NCBI RefSeq assembly: GCF_029227915.1 | Contig: NC_079886.1 | Coordinates: 7,378,001 to 7,442,000 of the forward strand | DNA: 64,000 bases | Origin: Hydractinia symbiolongicarpus | Taxonomy: Eukaryota > Cnidaria > Hydrozoa > Anthoathecata > Hydractiniidae | Direction of reading: 5' to 3' | In this document: positions 50,401 to 60,413 of the stretch, piece after piece | Layout: each line of letters begins with the position of its first letter | Position numbering within the stretch: the stretch's first letter is position 1 | Translations under genes and position numbers: made by a program | Notes under the pieces: generated by a model | What the model was told of the DNA's origin: nothing | Database searches by the model: none | Seen by the model: the letters and a program-made list of their open reading frames with translations, nothing else

Positions 50401-51412
50401 CAATTCCTGATTTTCCTGACAGCGTGGATACCCTTATATATCAAAACACATACTTCTTCGCCATGGTAAGGAGAGTAAAAATGGAACATTTTACATAAAA
50501 GAAAATGTCAAACGAAAAGAACTTAACAACAAACCAACATTAACAAACTAACAACGACATAAATATAACAGCACCAACAACAAAAAATTAACAAAAGCAA
50601 AAAAAAACAAAAAAACATGTTTTAAACCTCACCAAGATATAATTTGACTGTAACCATGCTGGAAATCCCGGTCTTTCTGATTGCGTACAGGATAAACCAA
50701 TTGGTTTTCATGAAAATACAAGATTTTGTGTGCACTTATAAGATCAGGTCGCAATCCAAGCAATTCAGCTAAGTTTGTAACAGCACTAACAAACACACAA
50801 CTATAACGAATTAACAAATAATTTTATGAAAATTTGCTGCAACTTTTCTTTATCGAGTTGAAGCAAAAATCAATAGTGTCTGTTTGGACTTTTTGGCACA
50901 AATGATACAAATGATACAAAAACGTTCATCAGAACAATAGCAAGTTTCAAATGAAAACAGAAACATCTGCTTTTAGAATAAAAAGAATTTGAAAGTCAGC
51001 ACACTCTACCGTCATTCACCACATAATAAGTATGCAATACATAATTAGGCAGGTATAGTAAATACTTTTGGTTGACTGGTGGCATACTGGCTTAGTTCAC
51101 CTTTTACTTGCCTTTATAAGCACAAAGCCTCTTTCCAAGGAGTTGCTTTTAAAATTTGACCTTTTCCGACAAAGCTAGGAAAGGAAGACAACAACAAAAT
51201 TCATACCTATATGGTGATGCAGTCTCTTCGATATGTTCTGCAAAATACAATGCACTTGTTCTCATTCTCCATTGCCACTTCTTGTCACTCATAACTACTT
51301 TATCAACGACTGCATCAGTTTCCTCTTGCAGGATGACATTGTGAAGAAAATCTGTCAGCTGTTGGTGGGATCCACCATAAAAAGGTTCCAAAAGTAGAAT
51401 TTTCGAAGCCAT
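44474..51412 (-). CDS. GTDC1: GTDC1 / QTMAN tRNA-queuosine mannosyltransferase, 7 exons, 3' end unresolved
   Basis: GTDC1 transfers mannose to queuosine in the anticodon of cytosolic tRNA-Asp. Exons: 51412-51207 ([19 protein letters not shown]..., [20 protein letters not shown]), 50800-50633 ([20 protein letters not shown], then ENQLVYPV), 50021-49791 ([20 protein letters not shown], then HIVWAHRW), 48785-48676 ([28 protein letters not shown]), 46856-46712 ([32 protein letters not shown]), 46028-45958 ([18 protein letters not shown]), 44565-44474 ([20 protein letters not shown]). All junctions are GT-AG and in phase; the total is 1023 nt (341 codons). The family ends with another ~25 residues that I did not find. 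Reading past exon 7 gives a stop at 44414-44416, within a tandem repeat. The N-terminal FYGGSH and HEFFG motifs are intact. Confidence 0.92.
45958..46856 (-). CDS. GTDC1: GTDC1 exons 5-6 (glycosyltransferase C-terminal lobe)
   Basis: These short exons hold the donor-sugar-binding half: [17 protein letters not shown] followed by [20 protein letters not shown]. The split codon AT/G across the junction restores Met. The family usually has Cys where Ile is seen in VSIGCYP. Placement is by eye from motif order and splice phase. Confidence 0.88.
46184..46371 (+). CDS. unassigned plus-strand exon-like ORF inside a GTDC1 intron
   Basis: An open frame without an ATG ([20 protein letters not shown], then ...[20 protein letters not shown]...) that ends at a good donor, TCATCAG/GTAAGC (46371). 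Composition looks protein-like rather than random, but I recognise no family and no convincing acceptor or partner exon. It could be a transposon or gene relic. Confidence 0.3.
46393..46430. repeat. perfect 17-bp inverted repeat, 4-nt loop
   Basis: CATATATAGTTAAAAAA, four bases, then its exact reverse complement. AT-rich hairpin in a GTDC1 intron, just after the unassigned ORF. Confidence 0.85.
47041..47135 (+). repeat. decayed micro-Helitron fragment
   Basis: Shares AATAATAGCC, TGTC-CGAAAACATGAAATGCG and a TCTATAATAATA word with the intact copies. Both ends are lost or rearranged. Confidence 0.4.
47555..48084. mobile_element. MITE (530 bp) with TA target duplication
   Basis: Ends C(A/C)TTAAGT(T/A)GATTAATTT inverted, flanked by TA (47553-47554 and 48085-48086). 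The interior is full of TTTTCGC(G)AA motifs like the element at 10974-11610, although the termini differ. No coding capacity. It lies in GTDC1 intron 4. Confidence 0.7.
48260..48370 (+). mobile_element. micro-Helitron, first of a head-to-tail pair (111 bp)
   Basis: Starts TCTCTATAATAATAGCC after an A and ends ACGACTAG. It has a hairpin-like CCGTAGATTTTTTCACGG before the end. It contains the GTCTGTCTGTTTGTCTGTC motif. The next copy begins at the following base. Confidence 0.8.
48371..48480 (+). mobile_element. micro-Helitron, second of a head-to-tail pair (110 bp)
   Basis: Starts TCTCTATAATAATAGCC directly after the CTAG of the first copy and ends AATCGACTAG before T. The body shows a diverged middle (CAAAATGGTACTCAGAGCAG), close to the minus-strand copies. 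The 3' hairpin is eroded. Confidence 0.75.
50085..50435 (+). repeat. dispersed hAT-like repeat, copy 2
   Basis: Left end CAGGGTGTTCGCTC, right end GCGTGGATACCCT (complement AGGGTATCCACGC), consistent with eroded hAT termini. It shares blocks with 15790-16057. It lies in GTDC1 intron 2, between exons 2 and 3. Confidence 0.5.
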
Positions 51413-52710
51413 TTAAAATTCATACTGCTGAAGATATTGTTGTAATTTATATGATAACAACATAGCAATGTTGCAACCCTTATTGAACTTGCCAAACTAT
51501 TGGTTTATAGTACTTAATTGTGACATAAACAAATATTGCATAGCATGTTTAATATTGTAAAGATAATAATTGGAAAACTAAAGTAAAGTTCATAGTATTT
51601 GAATGACACTTCATCAGCCGGAATCAGTGAACTCAATTCTATACTTTGACAATAAAAGAATACGTTTTAAAATTCTTGCAAATTTTTGTAAAAGCATTAC
51701 TTCGCGAAAGTCTATGTTTCCGAAATGCAAAGATTTTTTTTCATTTGCGAAAAGTTTTTTTCTGCAAATGCAAAGCATGAATAACTAAAGAAATTTTTCA
51801 GTTAAAAATGCAGCAGGAACAAATATAAATGTATTTATTTATTTAAAGATTTATACATGCTAAATTAAAATAAACATTAAAATAAACATACAACAACAAA
51901 AACAGACCAGCTGTAAAAAAGCAAAAACGGAACAATAATACATGTGTGGATGTCTATTTAAAAAGACATATATTTGACAGATTTACTTTTCCCTAATGCT
52001 TTTCAAAATTTACATCACAGAATTACTGCTAGGTAAGTCTAAATGTATGATCATTTCACTGAAAAGGCTGTTGAAGGAATTGTATAATTTTCATATTTAA
52101 AAATTAAGCTATGAATATCAATTAAAACTTTCTTATTTCAAACAGACTATTTCATATAGTCTTTTAAAGGTGTGAAATCCACAGAACTTGGTTTATTTAG
52201 TCACATTTGCTATTTGGTATATATGTATGTTGTACACCCAGACCAGATCTGATTGGCAACGGAATATTGCTACAAATAGAGACACCACAAGGTGTTTATT
52301 ACATTGAAAAATGGGTGTTTGTCAGCATTTATTAGAGTTACCGTAGGTGTTTACAGAGAATGGGGGTTTATTGAGGGCTATTAAAAAAATGCAAATATTT
52401 CGCTACTATAGGAATAATTAGACAAAAATGTGTAACAGCATGAGATTTATACTAAGTTAGAGTTTTATACTTACATAAAAAAGTGCAAAAAATTATTGAT
52501 AGACCTTTTATTGGCTCTCCTTACAAATCAATTTTATATTAACTACTTCAGGAAGCTAAAAGGCAAAAAAAGAGTCTGGTTCTGTAAGTAAGAGCCTAAA
52601 TTCATCTTTGTAATACAGCCACAGCCTTAATTGCATACAGTACAAAAAGGCTAAAATTGCCAGACAACATAAATTCAACATGATGACAAATTTGTCAAAT
52701 TTGTCACTTA
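51413..52710. other. intergenic stretch upstream of GTDC1
   Basis: Contains some TTCGCGAAA / TTTGCGAAAA motifs (51700-51780) like the TTCGC MITEs. No gene seen. It should hold the GTDC1 promoter, but no motif stands out. Confidence 0.4.
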
Positions 52711-54825
52711 TTAATCCCAGTCATCATCGTCAAGGTCTTCATCTTCGTTGTCGTCACCATCATCATCTAAATAAGAGTCGTTATTGTGTTGCAAATTTTT
52801 TTTAATTTTTTAGTTAACAAAGTTGTTTTTTTTTTTTGAAATAACTATTCATTTGACGTTACTTCTCATGTTGCTTTAACTTTTGCACAAAAAGAAATTC
52901 ATAAAATTTAAAGGAGTAAAAAAAGGCTTTTTTAGACATCTCATGACAAGAAATTAAAAGTATGAAAAATTGAAAAAAATTTAAAACATCAAATTCTGAA
53001 CAACACCAGGTTCAAGTGAGGAACAACAGTAAGATTATTTCGCTAAAAGAAACGAAGTTCTGTTTTTCTTTCTTTACTAATGTAACAAATGTTATTACGA
53101 TTTCGTAAAAAAATGTTTTTTTAAATGTTTGGGTTCAGCAAAATAGGAAACAAATTTGCAGGCTTTGAACTCTACAATCCTTTCATCATAAAATAATTCC
53201 GAAATATATTGACATGGAAATTAAGGGCTATAAAAATACGGAATTTAAATATAAATAAAAAGAGAAAAAAATTAAGGGAATTGTCTAACGTATTATAAAT
53301 AAAATGCAAGTCAGAAAAAAAAAACAATGACCCATTGGCTATGTGCTTATTAAAAATTTATTTTCCTTAAATATTAAAAAAAATTAATCCAAAGTTCCTA
53401 GTTTTAATCCTAGTTTTATCATGGCAAGGCAAGTCTGTTTGAAACACCAATCTCAACTGTTAAGTGAAAGAGCACCCACGTAATATAAACGATTAGTCCT
53501 GTCAATACAAAGGTTTCTATAAAAAGTAAAACCTACCAGAAACTTGAATATGAGCAGATCATTGAGCCAAAGGTTTTGCAAGTGCACCTGCAATTTCATC
53601 TAGATCTGATGAGGAGGAGTGATCTTGTTCCATTTCACTTTGCGACACCTTAACAGGATGGTACACATTATTAATGTACATGCAAACAGAAAAAAAAGCA
53701 AAGAAACAAATTAAAAAATATTCCTTTAAGTTATTTCATATTCTGATCTGCATGTAAACTCATAACAGATTATCACAAAACTGACATATGTATTTTAAAC
53801 CTGTTATAATTCTTTTAAAAAATGATTGATAAATGTCATTTCAAACAGGAATTGCAGAAATTTGTAGACCTTTACATGTATGCTATAAGGAACTTACTTA
53901 CAGTTTTTAATTGGCAACCTTTTCTTATAGCAGACAATACATCATCTCGTCCATCTCCATCAGCAGGTTTTTCGTTAACTTCAACCTTGTTTAATTGTCT
54001 CCCTTCATGAATCTGGTCCAACAGTCCACCTTTGCCAGGACCACTGCTTGGTGGTCCAGTATTCATATAGGTGGAGGTGGGGGTGGAGCCGGCCCAACCG
54101 TAGATGGAGGTGGTGGTGGTGGTGCAGCACCCATGGTGCAGTAAACCCATGTGAAGGTGGTGGAGGAAGTGCAGCTGTCCTCATGGGGGGAGAAGGTGCA
54201 CCTAAAGAAAAGGTTATAAATTAAAGGACCATGTCTTTTACAACTCGGTGCCATAGTTTATCTTCGATCTAACGAAAATTATATTCTGTTTATTTATTCA
54301 GTATAATTTTGAAATTTATAACATTACAGTGATTTTCATTAAAGAGTTTTGTTATTTTTGCAATGAAATAACCATTCTATTGGTCTAAGCACACATATAT
54401 TTGAATCTGGCATAACGAAGGTGTAGCTCTTTAAAATCCATCTATCAAAAACTATGTGCTCCAAGTAGTTTTGTGTCCTAGTGTTCTTATGTATTACTTT
54501 TTCTTTAAAATTAAAAATATAATATATAGCTTTGTTAGTCTGGTAAAGTGGGAAATTTAAAATAAAAACTAATAAAGACAGTGGTTTAAAGCGTGTAAAA
54601 ATACAACTTTTGTGTACTTTTGTATGTTTAACTACCACCATGTAACTCAGACTTTATCAAAATAAACACTCCCAGAATATTGTGATATACTCACGAACTG
54701 TTTTTGGGTTCACAAAAACAACTTAGAAGGGCACTTACACCTGCTTTAAAGGAATGGAAATGTGGTCTTGGTGCGTTATATTTGAACTGGTTGTATAATT
54801 CTTGTCCCCAGACTATGCTTCTTTT
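52711..54825 (-). pseudogene. WASL: WASL (N-WASP)-like relic: EVH1, WH2, connector and acidic pieces
   Basis: N-WASP activates Arp2/3 to nucleate actin. Pieces: 54825-54741 (EVH1 part, IVWGQELYNQFKYNAPRPHF), 54201-53902 (proline-rich, then two WH2 motifs LLDQIHEGRQLNKVEVNEKP and VLSAIRKGCQLKTV), 53648-53537 (connector, SSSDLDEIAGALAKPLAQ), 52766-52711 (acidic tail ending DDDDWD). Junction phases fit. The proline-rich part changes frame twice: a frame reading APSPPMRTAALPPPPS, a second reading MGAAPPPPPPSTVGPAPPPP, and a third carrying the WH2 motifs. The connector has TGA where the family has Arg. The GTPase-binding and basic regions, and the first half of EVH1, are absent. It is an unprocessed pseudogene, unless the frame changes are assembly errors. 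Confidence 0.78.
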
Positions 54826-55117
54826 CTAAAAGTAAACAATGATAAGAACATTTGTGGAATAAAACACCTCTGACTTCTCAAAAATGACTGTGGCATTTAA
54901 ACACGTCTCGTGTCTTCAAAACTTCTCAGAATGATGCAACATGTGAAAAAATGATTTCAATTAAATCAAACGAAAACAGAAAAAGTCTAGCTTCTTTGAA
55001 AGTTACATGTACATCAAATTGTATCATAAATGAATACCATCTAAAAGTGGTTTCCATAAGACATTCAGTATAGGCCAAAATAAAAAGATCCAATGTTTTA
55101 AGCACTTCAGCCATGTA

Positions 55118-55143
55118 ATTTTTTTTTTTTTTTTTTTTTTTTG
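55118..55143. repeat. poly-T tract
   Basis: About 26 consecutive T. It lies left of the PLE-2 fragment and might be the A-tail of an old minus-strand insertion. Confidence 0.8.
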
Positions 55144-55469
55144 AAACAATGAAACTTTAAAAAAAATTTCCACCTCATGAAGAATAAAAACATTCAATTA
55201 TGTATATAAAGATTAACAAGAATAACTTTTATTGAAGATTTTATTGTTACCAGGTGATAAAATATAAGAAGCACATGAAAAGCATGGGGGGAACCAATGA
55301 AGTACCTTGATTTATTTGAAAATGCAATATAAATGACTTAGTAAAGAGATAACATGAAAAGTAACAATAAGGTGTTTAGGTCTTATTATGAAAATAAATA
55401 GCTAGAAGAATGTCCTAATGAATATAAACCTTTATTATGTTATGCTGATGTTATAACTGTTTAATTTTC

Positions 55470-56313
55470 CTCTTCTGAACAGGTTTCATAATTTATTACG
55501 TATATGAACTCTCTCCGTCCTAACATTCGTTTCGCTACAGAGGTTGAGCAAAACAACTGCCTTCCTTTTTTAGATGTTTTGGTTAGTTGTGGGAGTGATA
55601 GTTTTTGTACTAATGTCTATCGTAAATCCACTTTTAGTGGTGTTTATAGTCATTTTGATAGCTTTATTCCTGAATATTGTGATAGGTTCCATCAGAAATT
55701 AGTTACCTTAAACTCGTATTATATAAAAACAAATATCCTAGGAATCTTATGGATATTTGTATCAAAGTTTTTCTTAACAAGATATGTCTTCCTAGTGAAA
55801 AAATAGTCACACCAGTTCCTAAGACGGAATTATTTATTATGTTGCTATTCCTTGCCAGTTGCAGGTTCAAACTCGTTTGTCCCGCATTTTTCGGAGTAAT
55901 TTACCACACTGCACAGTTCGCTTTGTTTTTCGGTCTACATGTGGACTCAGTTCAGGGGATTCAGTTCAAGATAGTATCCCCAAGTCATTACGTTCTGGCC
56001 TCGTTTACCACTTCAAGTGTGGTGGCTGAAACGCCACATATTATGGTAAAACTAGTCACCACTTTAAGGTCAGAATGTGTGAGCACTTTGGAATATCGCA
56101 CATCTCACTGATAAACATGTGAACAGTGTATCATCCTTCAGTTGTCCGGGATCATAGATTTCTATGTAATTACACTCCATTGTTTTGTAATTTTACTAGT
56201 ATAGGTAGTGAGAGTAATGATTTTAAATTAACTCTGAAGGAGAGCTTGCTCATCAACCAAGACAAACCTTCTCTCAATAGAACTATTACATCAGTACCTT
56301 TAGAATTATTCTA
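55470..56313 (+). pseudogene. second Penelope-like element fragment (PLE-2)
   Basis: The 3' part of a different PLE family from PLE-1. Pieces in order: NSLRPNIRFATEVEQNNCLP with FLDVLVS (55504), VYRKSTFSGVYSHFDSFIP, MDICIKVFLNKICLPSEKIV in a second frame (55749), GLVYHFKCGG and YYGKTSHHFKVRMCEHFGIS (56009-56100, the GIY-YIG region), and SNDFKLTLKESLLINQDKPS, ending FPLELF-like at 56313. Frame changes at least three times. The RT catalytic half is missing, as expected for 5' truncation. Confidence 0.82.
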
Positions 56314-56442
56314 ACATATTATTTTTTATTGTTAATAATTTATATTTTTTGTATAAATCTATAAACTTATAGAAAATATAATTTATACGTGATCATGGTG
56401 TGCGGAAGCCACAGAAAATTTTTATTTTAAATAAGAAGCAGG

Positions 56443-56570
56443 CTAAGTATCCGTAGAATTAAAGATGTTATCCAGATAAGAAGATTGAATTGGCTGGGGC
56501 ACTTGGAAACAATGGAGGAGGATAATTGGGTAAGAAAGTGTAGAGACTTGATAGAGTCACAAACTGAGCT
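56443..56570 (+). pseudogene. LINE reverse-transcriptase C-terminal fragment
   Basis: Reads RRLNWLGHLETMEEDNWVRK and CRDL, a block typical of the end of non-LTR retrotransposon polyproteins. It then hits stops where a GRPRKTW-like motif would follow. It lies just after PLE-2. Confidence 0.6.
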
Positions 56571-56696
56571 AACAGTATTTAGAGGACTGGAAATGAATAT
56601 GAAGCATTTTGGACATGTTACCAGTTGGCATAAGAACGTTCAATTACTCCTATTGCAGATTATACTATTGATCACCAGTTTAGAGTGTCTATTAGT

Positions 56697-56800
56697 AACA
56701 TTCACTCACCAATATTGAATCACCGCCAAGGGAATTCAAACCCTGACCTTCTGCACACAAAATGCGAGAGTTATATATAACCACTAAATCACTGCACACA
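56697..56800 (-). repeat. decayed head of SINE family B
   Basis: On the minus strand: TGATTTAGTGGTTATATATA (A box) and CAGGGTTTGAATTCCC (B box). It matches the head of 37613-37967. Confidence 0.65.
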
Positions 56801-57516
56801 AAAAAGCTGAAAACAAACAGAGTTTCTTCTTCAATCCTTCATTGAGCTTAAAAAGTCCTTTAAAAATCATTTTAGTATTATTGATGTTGGTCCCTCCCTT
56901 TAGCATCTATGCTGTTGTAAAAAAGTTAAGCATGTAAAAAATCGTGCTTTGTGAGACCTCTTAGTAGTAGTTGTTATTGTTCTCAAATGCAACAAAATTT
57001 CATGGAAACTAAATTTTGGGATTTGCAATTTACGTTGAGATTATTTTTCACTATGTCTAGTTTTCAATGGTGTTTTATCTTGCAAAGAAAAATTACGTGA
57101 AGACCTTTTTTCTTTAGCCAGGCCTAGTTTTCAATGGTGTTCTATCATGCAGAGAAATCATTCTGTCAATGTTTTATTTGCAAAAGTTCGAAGAAAATAC
57201 CAATCACAGCCTGTCTAACCAGCCATTATATGAGCATTCATAACCCGGTCACTACGACATAATCAGGGCAAAAAAAACATAATCTGGCCATGCGTACATA
57301 ATCCGACCGTCCTGTTTATAAGGCTGTGTTCACAATCTGGGCAGAACACATCCAAGTATTTGCCTGACTGTCTGAATAATATTCCTCCAGTCTAAAATGC
57401 AGCTTGAAAAACCGGATCCACATGTAACAAACTAGTGGTCTGCTAGTATAGCTTTCCTTTCTTCCTTTCCTTCTCAGTTTTTTTATCGGTCTGTGGGAGC
57501 TTTTTTGTTGTCACCG

Positions 57517-57567
57517 GATTAACAAACAGCAAAATGTTGCACGTCAACATTTTGCTGTTTGTTAATC
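57517..57567. repeat. perfect 23-bp hairpin, 5-nt loop
   Basis: GATTAACAAACAGCAAAATG continues to TTG, then loop CACGT, then the exact complement. The longest perfect inverted repeat noticed in the window. Confidence 0.9.
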
Positions 57568-57834
57568 TGTCCCCAGGGGGTGTATTATAACTGATGCGAG
57601 AGTGATTAGGGAGAAAAATTGACACGCGTATTGAGTTTTGGAACTGTTAAAGTAATATTTAGGTTGATATATGTAAAGAAAAAAAATATTACTCGTTAAA
57701 CACCATCTTGCTTTATGTACAACACTTACGAAGTCTCCAGGACTTGTTAGTTTTTTATGTATGGTGATGGACAGACTGGATCATAAACTTTTAACTTGAC
57801 CATCTAAAGTGGTTTATTTATTTCAGAAGGGATA

Positions 57835-57965
57835 TTAAATGATCCTTTTTGTTTAACGTAAGAATAGGGTTGATGTCTTAGCTTGATGTCTTTTTAGTTC
57901 ATCATATTAATGTCGGCACCAGTGAGTACTGAAAATACTATCCTAAGTGAAAAAAATTACAAAAG
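57835..57965 (+). repeat. decayed 3' part of SINE family A
   Basis: Shares TTTAACGTAAGAATAGGGTT, GATGTCTTAG and the end ACTATCCTAAGTGAAA with 13570-13745. Confidence 0.5.
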
Positions 57966-58101
57966 GCTAATAAAAAAATGTACAATGTTTGCGTGATAAA
58001 TTTACAAAAGTCAAGTAACTCTATTTCAACTTTTAGCTATTTAACACAATAATAAAAATAATTGCAAATCTTGAATCAATTTTTGGTTATAAATGTTTTT
58101 T

Positions 58102-58148
58102 TTAATCCCACTCTTCGTCACTCGATCCATCATAACTTGATTCATTGT
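58102..58148 (-). CDS. second WASP-like acidic terminal exon
   Basis: After an acceptor (TTTATAG) the exon reads two bases, then NESSYDGSSDEEWD and stop. Acidity, the final Trp-Asp and the phase (two leading bases completing a split codon) all match the last exon of the WASL relic at 52711. Upstream exons were not found. It could belong to another Arp2/3 activator or be a duplicated relic. Confidence 0.35.
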
Positions 58149-58270
58149 CTATAAAATTAAAATATACAGTAATTACAAATTCGATACGATATTTTCTTAT
58201 TACCTATTGCCACATCGTTATAACCCACAATTTTGGTTCTACCCATTTAAAGTGGCTTTTTTTGAGGTAC

Positions 58271-58401
58271 ATTGGGCGGTTTTGTGAAATGGGGCGGCAG
58301 AGGTGGGTTTATTGGTCTAGTTCTACTTTTTTCTACTCCAGAATACACTGCTTTATTGCGACGCACTGGTAAGATTGGAGCACAGCGTGGATGTGTTGCT
58401 A
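58271..58401 (-). CDS. candidate proline-rich exon
   Basis: Open between an acceptor (TTACTAG) and a donor (AAT/GTACCT), reading CAPILPVRRNKAVYSGVEKS and RPINPPLPPHFTKPP. It resembles a proline-rich SH3-ligand segment. Its phase does not join directly to 58148, so linkage is unproven. Confidence 0.25.
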
Positions 58402-58499
58402 CTAGTAAGAAAACAATTAGAAATATTAGAAATGGAATAATGTTACTTTTTGGTCAACTTTTATATCTCTTGTTATCAGCAGACGGAGCTGTGATAAAG

Positions 58500-58580
58500 G
58501 CGGGCGCAAACCGGGCAAAATGTTGCCCGATATTTCGACCAATAAATCGGGCTAACATGTTGGTGCGGTTTGCTTTACCA
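58500..58580. repeat. imperfect inverted repeat
   Basis: GCAAACCGGGCAAAATGTTG at 58508 pairs imperfectly with CTAACATGTTGGTGCGGTTTGC-type sequence ending near 58574, with a loop around ACCAATA. Confidence 0.5.
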
Positions 58581-58689
58581 TATATTATTCAAACAACAAG
58601 CGTTCTTCGATGTTGATGTTTGAGTTCAATGTTAAAAACAGCTTTCCTCTGTCCCACTGTATGAGTTTACGTCATGTTTACGTCATGCA

Positions 58690-59345
58690 TCTCTGACGAA
58701 TTCTAAAAATATATCCAGACTCTTTTTTGTTCACAAATACCTTCAACGCATTTGGTACCAAATAACTTAGATTTATATTCAGTACGTAGTTGTGTTTATT
58801 CTGTTACTCATATTAAGTCAAATTTCTCAACGCAGTAAAAATGGAAATACTTATACAGCAAAACAATAGACCATTCAACAATTACCTAACGCAAAATCAT
58901 CCAGCCTGAACTTTTGTTCTAAAATGCAAGTTATTGAATATTACGTAATAGTATTTATAATCACGAAGATTTGCTAATTTAAATTAGTCGGAGCTGCTTT
59001 TGTGGCTGCAATACATCTTGATTATCTGAAAGTCAACACTCAAATCACCACCGAGGAACAAGTGTTGAACTTTAAAGTTTTATTTGGATGGCAGACAACT
59101 CACCTGGTACCACTGTACTGATAGTCTAGTTAACTAAGCTTTCTTCGAGGGTATGAAAATTTAGATTCTCTCATACTAAAGCTTAGACGGAAATAAATGT
59201 GTCTAAGCAAATCCCCAAAATTCAAATCCACTAATTAACACAAAATAATTTCTCAGGGCAAACCCCGAATTAGAATCAATAAGCACAAAGCAAGGGTGGT
59301 CATATCGTACCCTCTTGAATATTATGAGAATTGATTACATCTGTT
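58690..59345 (-). repeat. dispersed repeat, right copy (empty Helitron site)
   Basis: Inverted relative to 1050-1800. The Helitron at 1551-1675 is absent here: GACTTAA joins directly to TATGAG between 58813 and 58812. Internally it has an inverted pair TAAGCTTTCTTCGAGGGTAT / CATACTAAAGCTTA. The family is unidentified. Confidence 0.7.
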
Positions 59346-59981
59346 CCGGTGTGTGAGGTCATTCGCGCTCAAAACTAATGTTTTCCGATAATGATCACGT
59401 GATTAAAGAACAAGTAACTAATCAAAAAGCGCAGGAATTTTGTTTGGGACCTAACGTATTTTTTCCCATCTTAACTATTCCGATTTTCCGGTGGTAAGAA
59501 AAATTATGCTGTGTCTCTTGGCTACTGGACTGAAGAAATTGTCCTTTAAACCTGAGGAATTTACGAGGAGTTAGATGGTGGAGGAGGGGGAGGAGGTTGC
59601 ATAATGAAAAATAACAAAATTGGGGGAGAACAAATCAAATCGAAATAATTGACATAATGGCACGTGGCACGTAATGGTCCGAAAATCCACGAAGCAAAAA
59701 TAAAACAGATTAAGATTAGAATTGTACTACAAATAAACAAATAAATCTTGTCTCTTCGATCTGTTTTCTGCGCTTTCGCTTAAGAAAGTCTACTAGTTTG
59801 ATCACAAACTTTCTATGGTTGAAAATCATATCAGCGAGTCTGTCTGTTTAATTCTAGGACAACCTCTTCCCCCAGGGGTTCTTTTTTGACAAAATACCTT
59901 GGGGCGAGGAACTATTTGCCCCGGAGTGCTAGTTGAGCCTTTTTGACAACAAGTTTGCATTTCTTGTTGAGGTTAAATTCA
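59346..59981. other. stretch without a recognised gene
   Basis: Contains a purine tract (GGTGGAGGAGGGGGAGGAGG, about 59578) that would read as a Pro run on the minus strand. No splice context supports a gene. Confidence 0.4.
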
Positions 59982-60081
59982 TCTCTATATTAATAACTGT
60001 CGTCTGTCTGTTTGTCTGTTACGGAAACACGAAATATAAAGGACGGCGACCCCGTGGATTTTTCCACGGGTTGACAACTAG
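59982..60081 (+). mobile_element. micro-Helitron (100 bp), best-preserved copy
   Basis: Begins TCTCTATATTAATAACTG after A and ends ACAACTAG before T. A perfect 8-bp hairpin CCCGTGGA-TTTT-TCCACGGG (60051-60070) lies 11 bases from the end. It contains GTCTGTCTGTTTGTCTGTTA. At 100 bp it is unusually small, yet both terminal signals are intact. Confidence 0.85.
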
Positions 60082-60152
60082 TACATTAATACTTATTGCG
60101 TTTGTTTTGGCTTCGTAAAGTTAATAACGACTTTTAGTAAATTTTAATCACA

Positions 60153-60413
60153 ATGCTGGCTATATTGTTTTTAGTTGTCATTGTTCACGTGGTGTTAATT
60201 AGCCATTCAAAGTCAGGAAGTGACAAGAAACAGATGTTTACGAAAAGCGAGAAGAATGGGAACGATGTTGTCCTTAAAAAGAGTCTTGGAATGAGGTTGT
60301 TCGGTGTCTTTTTTAAAACGACAGTCAACTGTGATGTGGTGCAAGCCTTAAGTAGTATTTTTATCTTTCTGCTTCAAAATGTACAATACGTGACTTTGAT
60401 TTTTTTTCTTTGA
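60153..60413 (+). CDS. hypothetical small ORF with N-terminal hydrophobic segment
   Basis: 86 codons from ATG. The start (MLAILFLVVIVHVVLISHS) looks like a signal peptide or membrane anchor, followed by a charged part (SGSDKKQMFTKSEKNGND). No family recognised. The last ~25 residues are hydrophobic and may be non-coding. It sits just right of a micro-Helitron. Confidence 0.25.
   Translation: MLAILFLVVIVHVVLISHSKSGSDKKQMFTKSEKNGNDVVLKKSLGMRLFGVFFKTTVNCDVVQALSSIFIFLLQNVQYVTLIFFL

Noticed and set aside
53872-54254. Two overlapping minus-strand ORFs taken as separate genes
   Set aside because: Together they are frame-shifted parts of one WASL proline/WH2 exon.
58272-58616. 114-codon plus-strand ORF
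   Set aside because: Low-complexity start, covers an inverted repeat, no splice or family support; the opposite strand looks more exon-like.
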